The position numbers and the translations under genes were made by a program. Below are positions 11,701-22,384 of a stretch of DNA of 64,000 nt, one piece after another. The notes beneath the pieces were generated by a model. The model was not told the origin of the DNA, ran no database searches, and worked only from the letters and a program-made list of their open reading frames with translations. Origin of the DNA: Pteria penguin (taxonomy: Eukaryota > Mollusca > Bivalvia > Pterioida > Pteriidae). The stretch spans positions 58,661,483 through 58,725,482 of the forward strand of contig CM068580.1 of the NCBI GenBank assembly GCA_035048485.1, written 5' to 3'. The first letter of the stretch is position 1. Each line of letters starts with the position of its first letter.

Positions 11701-14429
11701 GTGCTGTAGATGCTAGTATTAAACGATGTCCAGTGTGTCATGTTCCCATCGAACGCAATGATGGTTGTGCACAGATGATGTGTAAACGCTGTAAACATGT
11801 GTTTTGCTGGTATTGTTTAACTTCATTAGATGTAAGTACATTGTTCACATCTATCAAGGCCCCACATGAGGAAGGTACCCTGTAGTGATCAGCCTTTGTG
11901 TCAGTACGTCTATCCCACTTTGTGTCAGTATGTCTGTCCCACTTTGTATCAGTACATCTGTCCCACTTTGTGTCAGTATGTCTGTCCCACTTTGTATCAG
12001 TACATCTGTCCCACTTTTTGTCAGTATGTCTGTCCCACTTTGTATCAGTACATCTGTCCACTTTGTGTCAGTACGTCTGTCCCACTTTGTATCAGTACAT
12101 CTGCCCCACTTTGTGTCAGTATGTCTGTCCCACTTCGTATCAGTACATCTGTCCCACTTTGTGTCAGTATGTCTGTCCCACTTTGTATCAGTACATCTGT
12201 CCCACTTTGTGTCAGTACGTCTGTCCCACTTTATGTTTAGACTTTACTTTCTGTATTTATCAAACTTTATATAAATGTTTCAAGTCACTTATTGGTATTC
12301 CATGACCTTGAACGAAGTTCATTTGTTCTGTTTTAAGGTCATTTTGGTAGCATTATTAAAATTTTTATTAGGGCTATATTTCTTCCTTGTCATTTTGGTA
12401 ACCTTGTTAATTTTACTGAATCATGATCCAGATTCAGTGGTAAATAAATGATTTAATGGTGGTGAAGGATACATTATAGCTAGTTATTTTATTTTAAAAA
12501 AAAGTTTACAATTGAATTGGAAAATCTTATAAATCCATTGTGCTGTTTTTATCTCAGCAATTATTGGGTTTGGTGATTTAGAATTTGGGCAGTTTCTGAC
12601 CAATTGTTCTGATCAGTCTGTTATTTGACACAAGGTTCTACATGTATAAGGTCATTATGAATGTTAAACTTTTCAACTTAAATGATACCAAGCCATATGT
12701 CCATATCTGTTCTTGCTGAATTTCATACCAAACATGAGTAATGATAAAGAATATGTCACAAGCATTTTTTCTTATTTTAGGATGATTTTCTTTTACGCCA
12801 TTATGACAAAGGACCATGCAAAAATAAATTAGGACATTCCAGGGCCTCAGTGATATGGCACAGGACTCAGGTCAGTATTTTTGTCCTTTATGCAGCAGAG
12901 AGATTTGACTGACCTGGTGGTTTTGCAATATATGGTGTAAATCTACACTTCAGTATAAGCCTCCTCTGTCATGTTGTGTGTACAATTGTCTGATGGCATG
13001 TTATATATTACAGTTATAAAAGGCAAAGATAGTGTGCACAGTACTGATTTAGGATTTGTTTAGTTGTAGACCTTGGACAGAATTTCATGATGCATTTGTC
13101 AAAAGAGTTGTGGTACTTATCCTCGTTGGTTTTCCTTTCTTTGTCTGAGTAATCAACATTTAATTCCAGCAAAACTAAATTTGTGGTGATATCAGAATTC
13201 AAAGTAGCACAATTAGAACTGGATGCCATATCAATACAACTGTAGTTGAATGCTTGTGAAGTAACTGATTGCAGATTGAAACATTGTTCCAGACAAGTCA
13301 TATTTTAATAATTTAAAACTCTGTTTACCATCAATTTAACAGCATTGTTATTCAGTTTCAGATGACCGTTTGTGTTGTATATTTCTAATTTAAAAGCAAA
13401 TTTATAAATTCTGAAAAATTTTTTAAGTATATTCCTTTAATAAACATACAGTTTAAAGTTGCTAAGAGTGTTAATTGTAATACTAAGAAAACATTAACTG
13501 TTACATGACAGACATGTTCTTGTAGGGAGGAGTTAACTTTATGTGATATTTCCAGCCTGTGTATCTCAGTGGATGACGTAATCGAAAGGTCAAGGGTTAT
13601 ACTCTTGTCTTGGGCACACCGGCGTCCTCCCTTTTTAATGAGACAGTGAAAACTGAGGTCCTGTGTCACAGTAGTGTGGCACGTAAAATATTCCTTACTG
13701 CCACATTGGTCCGTTGCATAGGTATAGATTTCCATTCAGTGCATCAGGCAAAGGCCATAGGTATATTTGTGAAATATTGCTGGAATGATGTAAACAAGAA
13801 TGAATCACTCATTCAATTATTGTTCCCCTCTTTTTTTGAAAGCGTGGTGACATTAAATCTCATTCGTCTGTCTGTCTGTCCATCTGTCTGTCCATGTGTC
13901 ACAAAAACTTTAACCTTTGTCATAACAATTTAACCGTAAGACATAGGGCCTTCATAAATGGCATTTGTGTCCCTAATTGCAATACCTTTTTGTTGGTTCC
14001 AGAATTTTTATCATGTGATCTTGACAGTGACCGTTGACCTACTTCAGTGTAACTTTTTCAGCATAAGATGTAGGACTTTCATATTTGGCATGTGTGTCTG
14101 TAGACATGCACAACCATGACAATATGTCACAGATCACTGCACCCTTACTGATAGAACCCCCAAAGCGGGGGACCACATTTTTCGGAATTGGCTTGTTTCA
14201 TATTTCAGTGGTTTGAGTAGAATTTCATATTTCACTGGTTTGAGTAGAAAATATGAATGCATGATTAATGTTTTTTTTTGTTTTACAGGTAGTTGGCATT
14301 TTTGCAGGATTTGGTGTATTATTACTGGTGGCCTCCCCTTTTCTTCTTTTGGCTGCTCCGTGTATTTTATGCTGTAAATGCAAAATCTGCAAATGTTGTG
14401 AAGAAGAGGATGATGTATTACCAGCTTGA
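2792..14429 (+). CDS. RNF144: RNF144-type RBR E3 ubiquitin-protein ligase
   Basis: Eight coding exons, all with GT-AG borders and consistent phase: 2792-2935, 3584-3688, 8562-8622, 8788-8915, 10260-10354, 11687-11831, 12781-12870 and 14289-14429. They encode 302 aa; the vertebrate RNF144 proteins are about 290-305. RING1 spans residues 23-73 (CRLC, CPDAQC), the IBR spans 114-165 ([22 protein letters not shown]), and RING2 starts at 192 (CPVC) with the expected catalytic cysteine C205 in DGCAQMMC. A conserved [16 protein letters not shown] block precedes a C-terminal membrane segment at 257-285 containing GIFAG (GxxxG) and a Cys/Lys-rich tail. RBR ligases take ubiquitin from an E2 (RNF144 uses UBE2L3-type E2s) onto the RING2 cysteine and then to substrate; RNF144A acts at membranes in DNA-damage signalling. 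The 61-nt third exon is easy to miss but supplies the conserved helix between RING1 and IBR. The membrane motif is closer to RNF144A than B, but the gene could predate that split. Confidence 0.93.
3803..3889. repeat. Long hairpin in RNF144 intron 2
   Basis: The outer arm ACCATGCTTGTGTTTTACA is perfectly repeated in inverse at the right end (19 of 19). After a bulge there is an inner stem CTGACAGG / CCTGTCAG around a short loop. The total is 87 nt, the size of a pre-miRNA-like foldback, but the perfect outer arm and adjacent repeat elements favour a foldback element. Confidence 0.6.
3895..4131. mobile_element. Small inverted-repeat element with AACTGCAGGGTATCGTGA repeats
   Basis: A 12-bp terminal inverted repeat, CATTCTAATGCA, is perfect at both ends. 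Inside are three direct copies of AACTGCAGGGTATCGTGA (the third with one extra G), near 3980-4065. The last is part of a hairpin at 4041-4079 (AAAAACTGCA / TGCAGTTTTT). It sits in RNF144 intron 2, directly next to the hairpin at 3803-3889; the two may be one composite element. Confidence 0.55.
7413..7572. mobile_element. MITE-like element with GGGCGTAGC ends
   Basis: The left end AGGGCGTAGCCAGTGCGCAA is inverted at the right as GGTAGCTACGCCACTG. About 160 bp with no coding capacity. The ends are imperfect, so this is an old copy. Confidence 0.4.
8003..8240 (+). mobile_element. Degenerate tRNA-derived SINE
   Basis: A head resembling a tRNA promoter (GATAAGGTGTTTGTCTCATGA, then AGGGTTCATATTCCACCTG as a decayed B box) is followed by a body with GCAGGCAGATGCAGTCACCGTA. 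That body motif matches the intact SINE near 63.4-63.7 kb (GGCAGATGCCGTCACC on its sense strand). Confidence 0.5.
9044..9452. mobile_element. Foldback element with inverted arms of about 100 bp
   Basis: The left arm (9044 to about 9153) and right arm (about 9342 to 9452) are inverse copies with roughly ten percent or so difference. They share AATCTGATTAAAA at the outer end, then GCTTCTCTATTTGTCCCA, GCAGATAAA and ATCTGG, ACCCCATAA and TTCTGGTGAACTCT. The centre of about 190 bp is unique. There is no coding capacity; it lies in RNF144 intron 4 and is a long-TIR MITE. Confidence 0.75.
9530..9705 (+). mobile_element. Short tRNA-derived SINE
   Basis: An A-box-like TGGCTTAGTGTAGTGGTGAA and a decayed B box (GGGTTGGATTCC) are followed by a short body and the tail GTAAAACTCCAATCAATCAA. 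Reverse-oriented relatives lie at about 23155-23325 and 37010-37145. Confidence 0.6.
11282..11540 (-). mobile_element. tRNA-derived SINE, ATCA-tailed family, reverse copy
   Basis: On the - strand a tRNA-like head (near 11540-11480) leads into the family body and ends in an ATCAATCAATAA tail at about 11285. The body words GCAACGGACCCACCCGAGG and GCATAGAAATTTATACC (as read on +) match the copies near 44.3, 50.0 and 63.5 kb. It lies in RNF144 intron 5. Confidence 0.7.
11895..12236. repeat. 24-bp minisatellite (about 14 copies)
   Basis: A tandem array of CACTTTGTGTCAGTATGTCTGTCC and a variant CACTTTGTATCAGTACATCTGTCC that alternate, giving a 48-bp higher-order period. It lies in RNF144 intron 6. 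Because 24 is divisible by three and the unit lacks stop codons, several frames are open for more than 100 codons; these are artefacts, not genes. Confidence 0.9.
13554..13800 (+). mobile_element. tRNA-derived SINE, ATCA-tailed family
   Basis: The head GCCTGTGTATCTCAGTGGAT and the decayed B box AAGGTCAAGGGTTATACTC are followed by the family body (GTGGCACGTAAAATATTCCT, GGTCCGTTGCATAGGTATA, GTGCATCAGGCAAAGGCC). It lies in RNF144 intron 7; the tail is degraded. Confidence 0.65.
13838..14180 (+). mobile_element. Repeat with GAAAGCGTGG start and GAACCCCCAAAGCGGGGGAC end
   Basis: Starts GAAAGCGTGGTGACATTAAA, then a GTCTGTCTGTCC run, blocks reading GTAAGACATAGGGCCTTCAT and GACCTACTTCAGTGTAACTT, and ends with GATAGAACCCCCAAAGCGGG. 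The same order recurs at 31225-32243 and 51811-52065. No coding capacity; the family is not identified. Confidence 0.6.
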
Positions 14430-14724
14430 CGAAAGAACACCATATATGTGGCATATCAGTGTATCGAAAACTTCTGTCTCATGGAGTAACAGAGGAACAG
14501 AAGACCAGTATATCTTGGCACAAGACTGGCAAATGGCTGTGATTTTAATGTATGAAATATCATCTTTAAATCATTCATCTATAGAGGTGTATAAAATGTA
14601 AACATGTAAAAGTTTTTTAGATTTACATGTATAATTTTGGAAGTTAAATTCAGGTTAAAAGAACAGTATTCATTGATATATGTTTATATAAATGATCTTG
14701 TGAATATGATATTCTTTCATTATA

Positions 14725-15305
14725 TCCCCTTGCAAACAGATTTTGGGGTATATAGGAAGCACCCTGTCTGTCTGTGAGGTTAAAAAATTTTAAAGGCTTG
14801 GATCTTTAGTACATATATGGATAGGGCTGTGATACTTCAAAGATAAAATGCTTATGATAAGTGCTTTCCATTAGCACTATGATGTTTGACATAGTGACCT
14901 TGACCTTTATTTTTGAAACTTTTTAAGCGTTATCTTATTTTTTTAATTGTAACTGATAGAAGGTTTGATATTTCACACACAGATTCCTCATGACCATAGC
15001 TTTCAGTGTGGTGCTATGACTGACTTTTGATCTGTTATCCTTAAGATTTGACCTACTTTAAAATGGTATGTCTTAAAGCTTTCATATTTAAAATATAAAT
15101 ACTGACCTAAGACATACTTTTTATTGTAAGATTTGGAACTTTTATATTTCAAATAAAGATAGAGTGTGACACTGGCTTTCATTGTAGATCACAACTTCCA
15201 GTCCATTAACCATGACCTATTCATAATACCTTATATTTATTATTAATTAATAATGTATTGAAACTATTCCACATTTTTTGCTGTGGGGGTATTAATCCCA
15301 TTCAC
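14725..15305 (+). repeat. Degenerate interspersed repeat (GGGGTATATAGGAAGCACCC type)
   Basis: Begins TATCCCCTTGCAAACAGATT, continues with GGGGTATATAGGAAGCACCC and a CTGTCTGTCTG run, has several GTGACCTTGACCTT / TTTGACCTACTTTAAAATG blocks, and ends GCTGTGGGGGTATTAATCCC. The order of blocks resembles the GAAAGCGTGG family, suggesting distant relatedness. Confidence 0.45.
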
Positions 15306-18098
15306 AGAAAAACTCTAGTTGGTTTTGTTTATAGAAGAAATCAGAATTGTTTTATCTATTTATGAATAGCATTGCCATCATATCTTACTACCTATTCTCA
15401 ATTGACCAAATAACCAATATCACATCTGTTGGCACACTGCATTGTGACATCGAAATAAATGGCGCTTCAAGCAGTGATATATTTTTTACGTCACATTGAG
15501 ACGAAATATTATCATGAATAAGATGGGTCTGGTGATCCCTTGATTTAATTAAGTTGCTCATGGTAATTAGTCATAAAGAAATGTTTGTCAATATAGCTTA
15601 CCATGTTCAACCTGTAAAGTGCCATGGTATATTTCATCTCTGCTAAGGGTGCCTGAGTTATCTCCTGCTATAATCCCTAGTCAAACTGTTATTGGCTGTA
15701 TCAGTGACTTAAATCAAAGCATTACCATTCATTCAGATTATATGCCTCAATGAAGTCTGGATTGATTTACTCATTACTTGTCTGATTTGTAGGTAAGAAC
15801 AATAGATTAGAGTAGAATTCATCAGGATTTTCAGAGATTTTGAAGTTATTTTCAGCGTTATAATCATTTTGATACTATTTATTTGATAATATATGTTGTA
15901 AGCAGTATAAAATTTCAGAAATTTTTGATTATTCAAATGTATTTCAGTCAAGTTTCCTTTGCAATCATCAAAGGATTTATTAAAGTATATATATGCTGCA
16001 TTGATTGAGTAAATGTCGGTAACCTTGCTTTAGATGGTAGTCATTGCCTATATTTTTGCGTGAAGAAGGAGCTTTGGCTTATATCATTAAATTTTCATCT
16101 GAATAGTCATATTAATTAAGTGTTGCGTTATATTCAAATTTAGATGCAAGATACTGAAAAACATATTTCAAAAAATCGAATCTGTGTGTGCTATATTTGT
16201 ATTTTGTACTATGTGTATGTTTAAAAAAACAGTTTTTGAAGACGTCATTTAGCCGCCTACATCTGCAAGCTGTTGTCCGTCCCATTTCAAAGTATGTAGT
16301 ATAGATTGGCAATAGTGTAACAACCTGTGTATTTATAAAGCAAGATAGTGCTCCTATTTCATTTTAAGTATATGTAAATTCAACCAAAACCTAAGATTGT
16401 TGATCGATCTTAAAGTTTAGAAGAAATGAATCGTGATGGGTATTATGAGGTTGCATGTACATGTAAACATTCCATACTGCTTTTATACGTGCTTATTTTA
16501 AACCAATTTCTGTAATTGAATATTATGTTGCATGGTTCATGTATTAGATATACTCATTTTTATCTCTAGCACTAGCGGGGTAATTATATAGATATTATTA
16601 TATATGTATCTACATGTATATTTATCCGTCCAAACCCATGTGTTATCTCCCCATGTTGTACTTGAATAATTTGTTTTGTGCTTTGTACATTATATTTCTT
16701 GTCATTTAATATTGTGTTAGATGTTTTTTTTTTATTAACTGGTATTAGTGGTATAAGTCACTGTAAGCCAGTGCATATATGTTTGAAGTGATATTGTTAA
16801 ACTCGTTAACATCTAACATTGCAGTATTCAGTTCTATGAAAGAAATATCTGGTTGCGTGTATTGTTACATATTGCCCTGTGAATTGTAATCTCTCATCTG
16901 GTAATGATTATTTTGTGCTGACTGTCAATAATGTATCTTTACTGGGCAACAAGATGCATACATATGCTGCTTTGTAATTCTGAAGGAAAAAGAATCAACA
17001 TACAAATATTAACAACAAAAAGAAAGACATTCTATAATCCCTGAACATGAGGGCTTCTTGCCGAAACCTTGTATTTTTTAGTTTGGATTATTAATTACTC
17101 CATCGCATGATTTATTTAGTAATATTTATAACTTGAGTATATTGCAGGGTGAAGGTTCAGGGTATGACTCTGAGAAAACAAAAAAAACTTTACTTCTACC
17201 GAAGATTTTTAACATTAGATTCACACATAAGTTTTTATTAAGTATTTGGTTATGTTGTAATTATTTGTGTTGATGTATTTTGTATGGATATGAATATGGA
17301 CCAGGTAAATTTGTGTTATGATGTGGAAAACAAACGTATGTAGTTTGTATCATTGCATAAAAGAATTATGTATTAGTAATGTCATATATATGAATATATA
17401 TTTATCTGTAAAGTTGTGGGGGTGAAATATGACCTATATGGATGTAGCAGTATTTCCTAATGTATCATTGGTGAGAACTTTTGGTCTGGAGAACCTAATC
17501 TCTAGGCAGATTAGAGTGCCTTCTTATCTTTTAACTGGTCTCTGATTTCTCCCAAGAGACATATAATATCTTGATAAAAATACTCTAGCCATTAGTTCCT
17601 ACCTCTCTTCCCCTCCAAATTTAAAATATGATATTCATGATAATAACAAAGAGTTGTTTGATTATTGGGGATGAAGTATGAAGTGCGTGTTACAGGCAAT
17701 ATAAGGTTTTTACTTTATGTGCAGGTTGGAACTTGCAACCAGTTTAAGTTGTAACCTTGATATTAATTTTTTTTCATATACTCAAAGAACTGAACTGGAA
17801 AGTAGAAATTGAGTTGAATACGAAGATGGTTATTTGATATTAATGACACGTTATTTACTGGCCTACCTGGAAACATGTATACTGTAGAATGTGTTAAATA
17901 AAAGATTGGAGGTGACAAAATTCTCCAAACTAAATGCCATTATTCAGATTTTACTGTCCTGATGTAAAGCTACTGCTCTTATAATTAGCCATAGCATTCA
18001 TGTCTTGTTCCCACAGCCTCCTTGTTTTGTTAGCTCTCATCTTTAAGTTAAAAGGAAAAATAATCGAAAAAATTTCTGTTTCGAGGCATGAAATCAAA

Positions 18099-18338
18099 CA
18101 GTACAGTTCAGGTGGAACTTTGAATGCCTACTGTCCACAGTGGGCAGTCCACCTTAAATTTCAGTGGGCATTAGGAGTGGACATTTACCTGAGCTATCAA
18201 GCTGTCCACTTACCTGTATGTTAATTCTAACTGGCTCTTACAAGAATGTTCACTGTCTCCAGTGGACATTTTTAATGCCCACTCTAAAAATGCCCACTGT
18301 GACCAGTGGGCAAATTAAGTTCCACATGGACTGTACTG
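18099..18338. mobile_element. MITE-like element with 22-bp terminal inverted repeats
   Basis: The left end CAGTACAGTTCAGGTGGAAC (continuing TT) matches the inverse of the right end CAGTACAGTCCATGTGGAAC (TT) at 20 of 22 positions. The interior has several GCCCACTG / CAGTGGGC words that form internal hairpins, and no coding capacity. Confidence 0.65.
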
Positions 18339-20858
18339 TAGATCCTTGGAGAAGCTTTTATAGACTATTCCAACTGTGTGAATTGAGTTTGTTTTCCATT
18401 TGTGGACAAATTCCAGTGATTGCATATCAGTAGTTCCTACTTAGCAAAACATGCTGCAAATCAATGCATTGTCTTGCACTTACTAATGAACAAGAATGTT
18501 GCTATACTGTAAATGTGGGGCTGCCTTTAAACTATACTTTATTTGTCATACTGAGAAAATTTAAGTGTTGTCATACTTTTGTTCCCATATCCACAAAATC
18601 TTTTTTGATACATAAGAAGCTCTACACTTCTTTGTGAAAATTACTCGCACATATTTTTAAAAATTAGTATTTGTAGTGTTAAAATTCTTCAATGAAAAGC
18701 AGTTTTGAAGTTTTGGATCATGTTTGTCTTTCTTCTCTTTGCCACTTTTATGGCTTTATGCTATGGAGATGGATAAATGAAAGAGTGGAATTGATATCCT
18801 TACTATTTATGATTTATTGACACAATTTTGGTGTGTGGTTTCTTAGTGGTGAGACAAGGGTACTTAGCTTTTGCTATATCTTGTCATGACATACATTTCA
18901 TCAGCAATCTGGTAATTGTTAAAGGCTGACTTCAAATTATGGTTTTCCTCTTCATCGCTACACTTTCCTATTTCTCTACTCTGCAATGTATTGTCCTTAA
19001 CTTTTTAAAAGACTGTGTCACAACTACATACATCTTCCTAAATTCGTCTTCAAGTTGCCTATAGTCCATTTTTCAGGTATAATCTTGAGGTTCCCTTACA
19101 GTCAAGCCCCATTGTTTTAGTTGGTACACACAAGTTGGAGTTAAACAAATGGAAACAGTTCTCTGCAAAACATGAAGCTTGAGTTGTCTTCAGATAAAAT
19201 ATCCAATCTTACTGGTTAAGAATGGAAATATCAACATAGTTTACATTAAGTATTGATATCAAGTATTATATTTTTGAATTAGTTTATGCAACTAAAGTTC
19301 CCATTTTTTATCTGTGTAAATCTCTTGTAGATTGCTTATGATAAAATATTTTATGTCTGCCATGCATCTTGATCATCTTAAATATAAGATGTGTCATCCC
19401 TATCAGGCAGTTATTCATTTCTAAAATTCTGTTTATTTATTAAACTAAAAACATGCAATGTATTTTTAAATGCCATGTATATTTGTGTACATAGACATTC
19501 CACACTAAGTTGCTCATCCACATATTAGAGAACACTCATAAAATAGACATTCCTTTCAATGGACATGTATACTGATAAACGGAATTGTATAAATATAATT
19601 CTGTGTGCAGTTTCATTTTGATTTTTAGATGCATTTATTGGCAACATTGCAAAGCAATTCCATTCTAAAGATTGAAGATCATATTCATTTGTCTGTCATG
19701 TCAACATTTAAATTTCTGATTGAAACAAATTTTCAGAGCATAGAAGGATCACAGACTCGAAAACCTTGCATGAAAGTTGACTTTAATATGTACTTTTGAC
19801 TTCAATTGAAACTAGGTCAGTGTGACCTACATTTTATGACAAAGTTATTTTTTTGGGAAAATTGTCAGCTTTACAGTTTTGTCTTACAGTCTAAAGTTTA
19901 TTCTTGTGTAACATTTCAGAAATACAGGTAGTTCTCTCCCATATTTTGTAAAATAAAAATACAAGTGGTTTTGTCCTATACTGGTCTGCTATTTAATTGA
20001 TATTTTCCGTGCTATAATATTGAAATATGACTAAAAAATTGATAATTCAAAGTAACCTTTGACTTTATTAAACAAATTTACTTTGTATTTTACCATTTTA
20101 TAAGAATGGAATATATGGTATATGGTCATATTCTCGTGTGAAGATATGTTTGCTTGGAGCTGACCTCTTTATTTCTGTAACCATGTATTGTAAATAAGTG
20201 ATCAAATTACAATAACATGCAAGTGCATATCAAGGTTTTTTAGAGCAGTGTTTTGAAAAATTTCGCATGACTTGTCATTGTAATTGAAATGTGAAGCTTC
20301 AGAAATTTTTGAATTTCTGTTGTAGCAAATGCATAAAAAATACAAAGTACATTAATTCTGTGGTATGTAAATAACACTGATGTATGTTAAAATTATTATT
20401 TGAATGTGTAAGGAAGTGGTTTGTAATTAAAGTGTAAGTATGAATATTGGTGCTCCTACAGAATTAGTCACTGTGTATTAAGATTCATATCTTTCTCTAC
20501 TTCCTTCCCCCTTCTCTCTTAGATTTTGTTCGTTACGCCAAAATTACTTCCTTTATATGTCAACAGCATCTGTGAAAATCTTGTGTACTGGTTTGTCTAT
20601 AGGGACTGCTGGCCAATCTCTCACCTTTATACAATGAATGTGCTTTAGCACATGAAAGATCTTATGTTGTTAATGCATGTATACTCTTAGTTGGGGATGT
20701 ATTCTAAAGTGGTAGGATCCTGTGATAGAACTTGATAATATATTTATACCATGTCAGATTTTGTAGATGTGCTTTGCATTTAACTTATTTTTTATTGTGT
20801 ATTTATAATGTGTTTGGTTGATGTAAGCATTGTGAACTATGGATGATTATGTTGTTGC

Positions 20859-20864
20859 AATAAA
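20859..20864 (+). terminator. Candidate distal polyadenylation signal of RNF144
   Basis: A canonical AATAAA, within GTTGCAATAAATATAAAG. It is the last strong signal before the convergent RRM2 gene. Confidence 0.35.
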
Positions 20865-20880
20865 TATAAAGATTAAAGTT

Positions 20881-22384
20881 ATCGTTTACGTTTTTTATGA
20901 TTAATGTACGAAAGTACATGTATTCCTGTTTCTTAATAGCTCTCTCTAGTCTTTCATTCACATGCCCCTCAGTTTAATCTGTGCAGTGTCCAAGTAGACT
21001 TGCTCATAATGCAAAATGATCATCCTTCTTAAGGGACCAAGCAATGGATCTTTTAGTACCCTGCATTTTAGATGGAAAAGAAGCAGTATTTTGTAGTTTC
21101 CACCAAAATGCTTAAAATCAACGCAACTTTCATTGGATATGTATCTTGCATGTGACCTACAAAACAATTCATCAGCAATTCATGTTGGTGCTAGATGTTC
21201 ATAATTCTGTAGGTACTTTTTATTTGTGTTAATACTATGCCATGAATATTTTGTTTAAAGTAGTATCCGACAGCATTTGCTTGATGCATTGCAGACATCC
21301 TTCTGATTCTTGTGCAATGGACTCAACAGATGCAGCAAGAGGGTCTCTTGAATGCCAACATCTATTGTGACTAGTTGCATAAACATTTACTCATTTTAGG
21401 TGGGAGTAGGACTTGAACCAAAATCAAGCACATTACCAACAAGTTACATGGGCTCTCTTTGATGTTTTGACTGTGAAAGATCCAATTTACCATGAAAACA
21501 AAGTTCTGGTAGTAAACTACACCTCTAAGTTCATTGAATAGAAAGACAATATCGTGTACAATGTCATATTTGTCCAAAAGCGAACCGCAATTAAATTGAG
21601 ATAATTAAGCATGGCACCCATTTTATACTTTAAAAAAAAAATCTCTTGCTGCTGTGTGTAATTGTCAAACAGACAATTCGGTGCCCAACATGTTAGTATT
21701 GTGTTGAAACAATTTATTATATACAAATTCAATTGAAGTAAATCTTGCCATGTTTCAGGTCAAAGATGCTACACACAATGTACCAAATGTAAAGTCACTT
21801 GTCACAAAATTTCTGAAGCAGTTATTTCTGTTCAACTCCTACTAGTGTAGTGACCAACACCTATTAGTGTAGTGACCAGTAAATCTAGGGTTTTAATACT
21901 AAATAAAGTCTGAAGCATTTGTGTCAAATATGTGGTTCACGACAAATACATGAAAATATCTCCAATGACCCAAACCTTCATAAAGAATTCAAATACCCTT
22001 TCTACTGTTTAACATATCTTATTTGCTGGCTTCAATACCCACAAACAGGAAGTTAAGTATATATAAAGCAAGTTTTTGTATATTCAACACATTTAATGCA
22101 TGTTTCAAGTATATCAACAAGAAATAAAATAGATTTTAGTACTACATGCTATAGAAATTAAAATCATGTACGTCTAAAGCTCGCACTCATAAATAAAAAT
22201 ACACAACCAGTTATACGCTAAGAATTACACATACATACTAAAAAGTTACATACAAGACATTCAATTAAAACTCGAAGGAATTCAAATTGCACATTAAAAT
22301 TCTTAAAATACATTTAAGAGGTAGAAGCTCATGAAGTGGTAAAAGATGGCACATATAAAATATCTCTTGTCCACATAAGCAAAG
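20881..22384. other. Intergenic region between RNF144 and RRM2
   Basis: No gene is seen. A short direct repeat TAGTGTAGTGACCA occurs near 21845-21880. TTTATT (AATAAA on the - strand) near 21713 could be the RRM2 polyadenylation signal, implying a 3' UTR of about 0.65 kb; this is not certain. Confidence 0.35.

Larger units (their letters stand above)
14430..20880 (+). other. Probable long 3' UTR of RNF144 plus repeats
   Basis: There are no further exons or genes. Canonical AATAAA signals occur at 17897-17902 and 20859-20864; the second is followed by a T-rich stretch and would give a 3' UTR of about 6.4 kb if used. Embedded are a degenerate repeat at 14725-15305 and an inverted-repeat element at 18099-18338. 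That this is transcribed 3' UTR is inference; RNA evidence would decide. Confidence 0.4.

Noticed and set aside
11738..12305. Long open frames in several frames on both strands at the minisatellite
   Set aside because: Caused by a 24-bp stop-free unit inside an intron of a well-supported gene.
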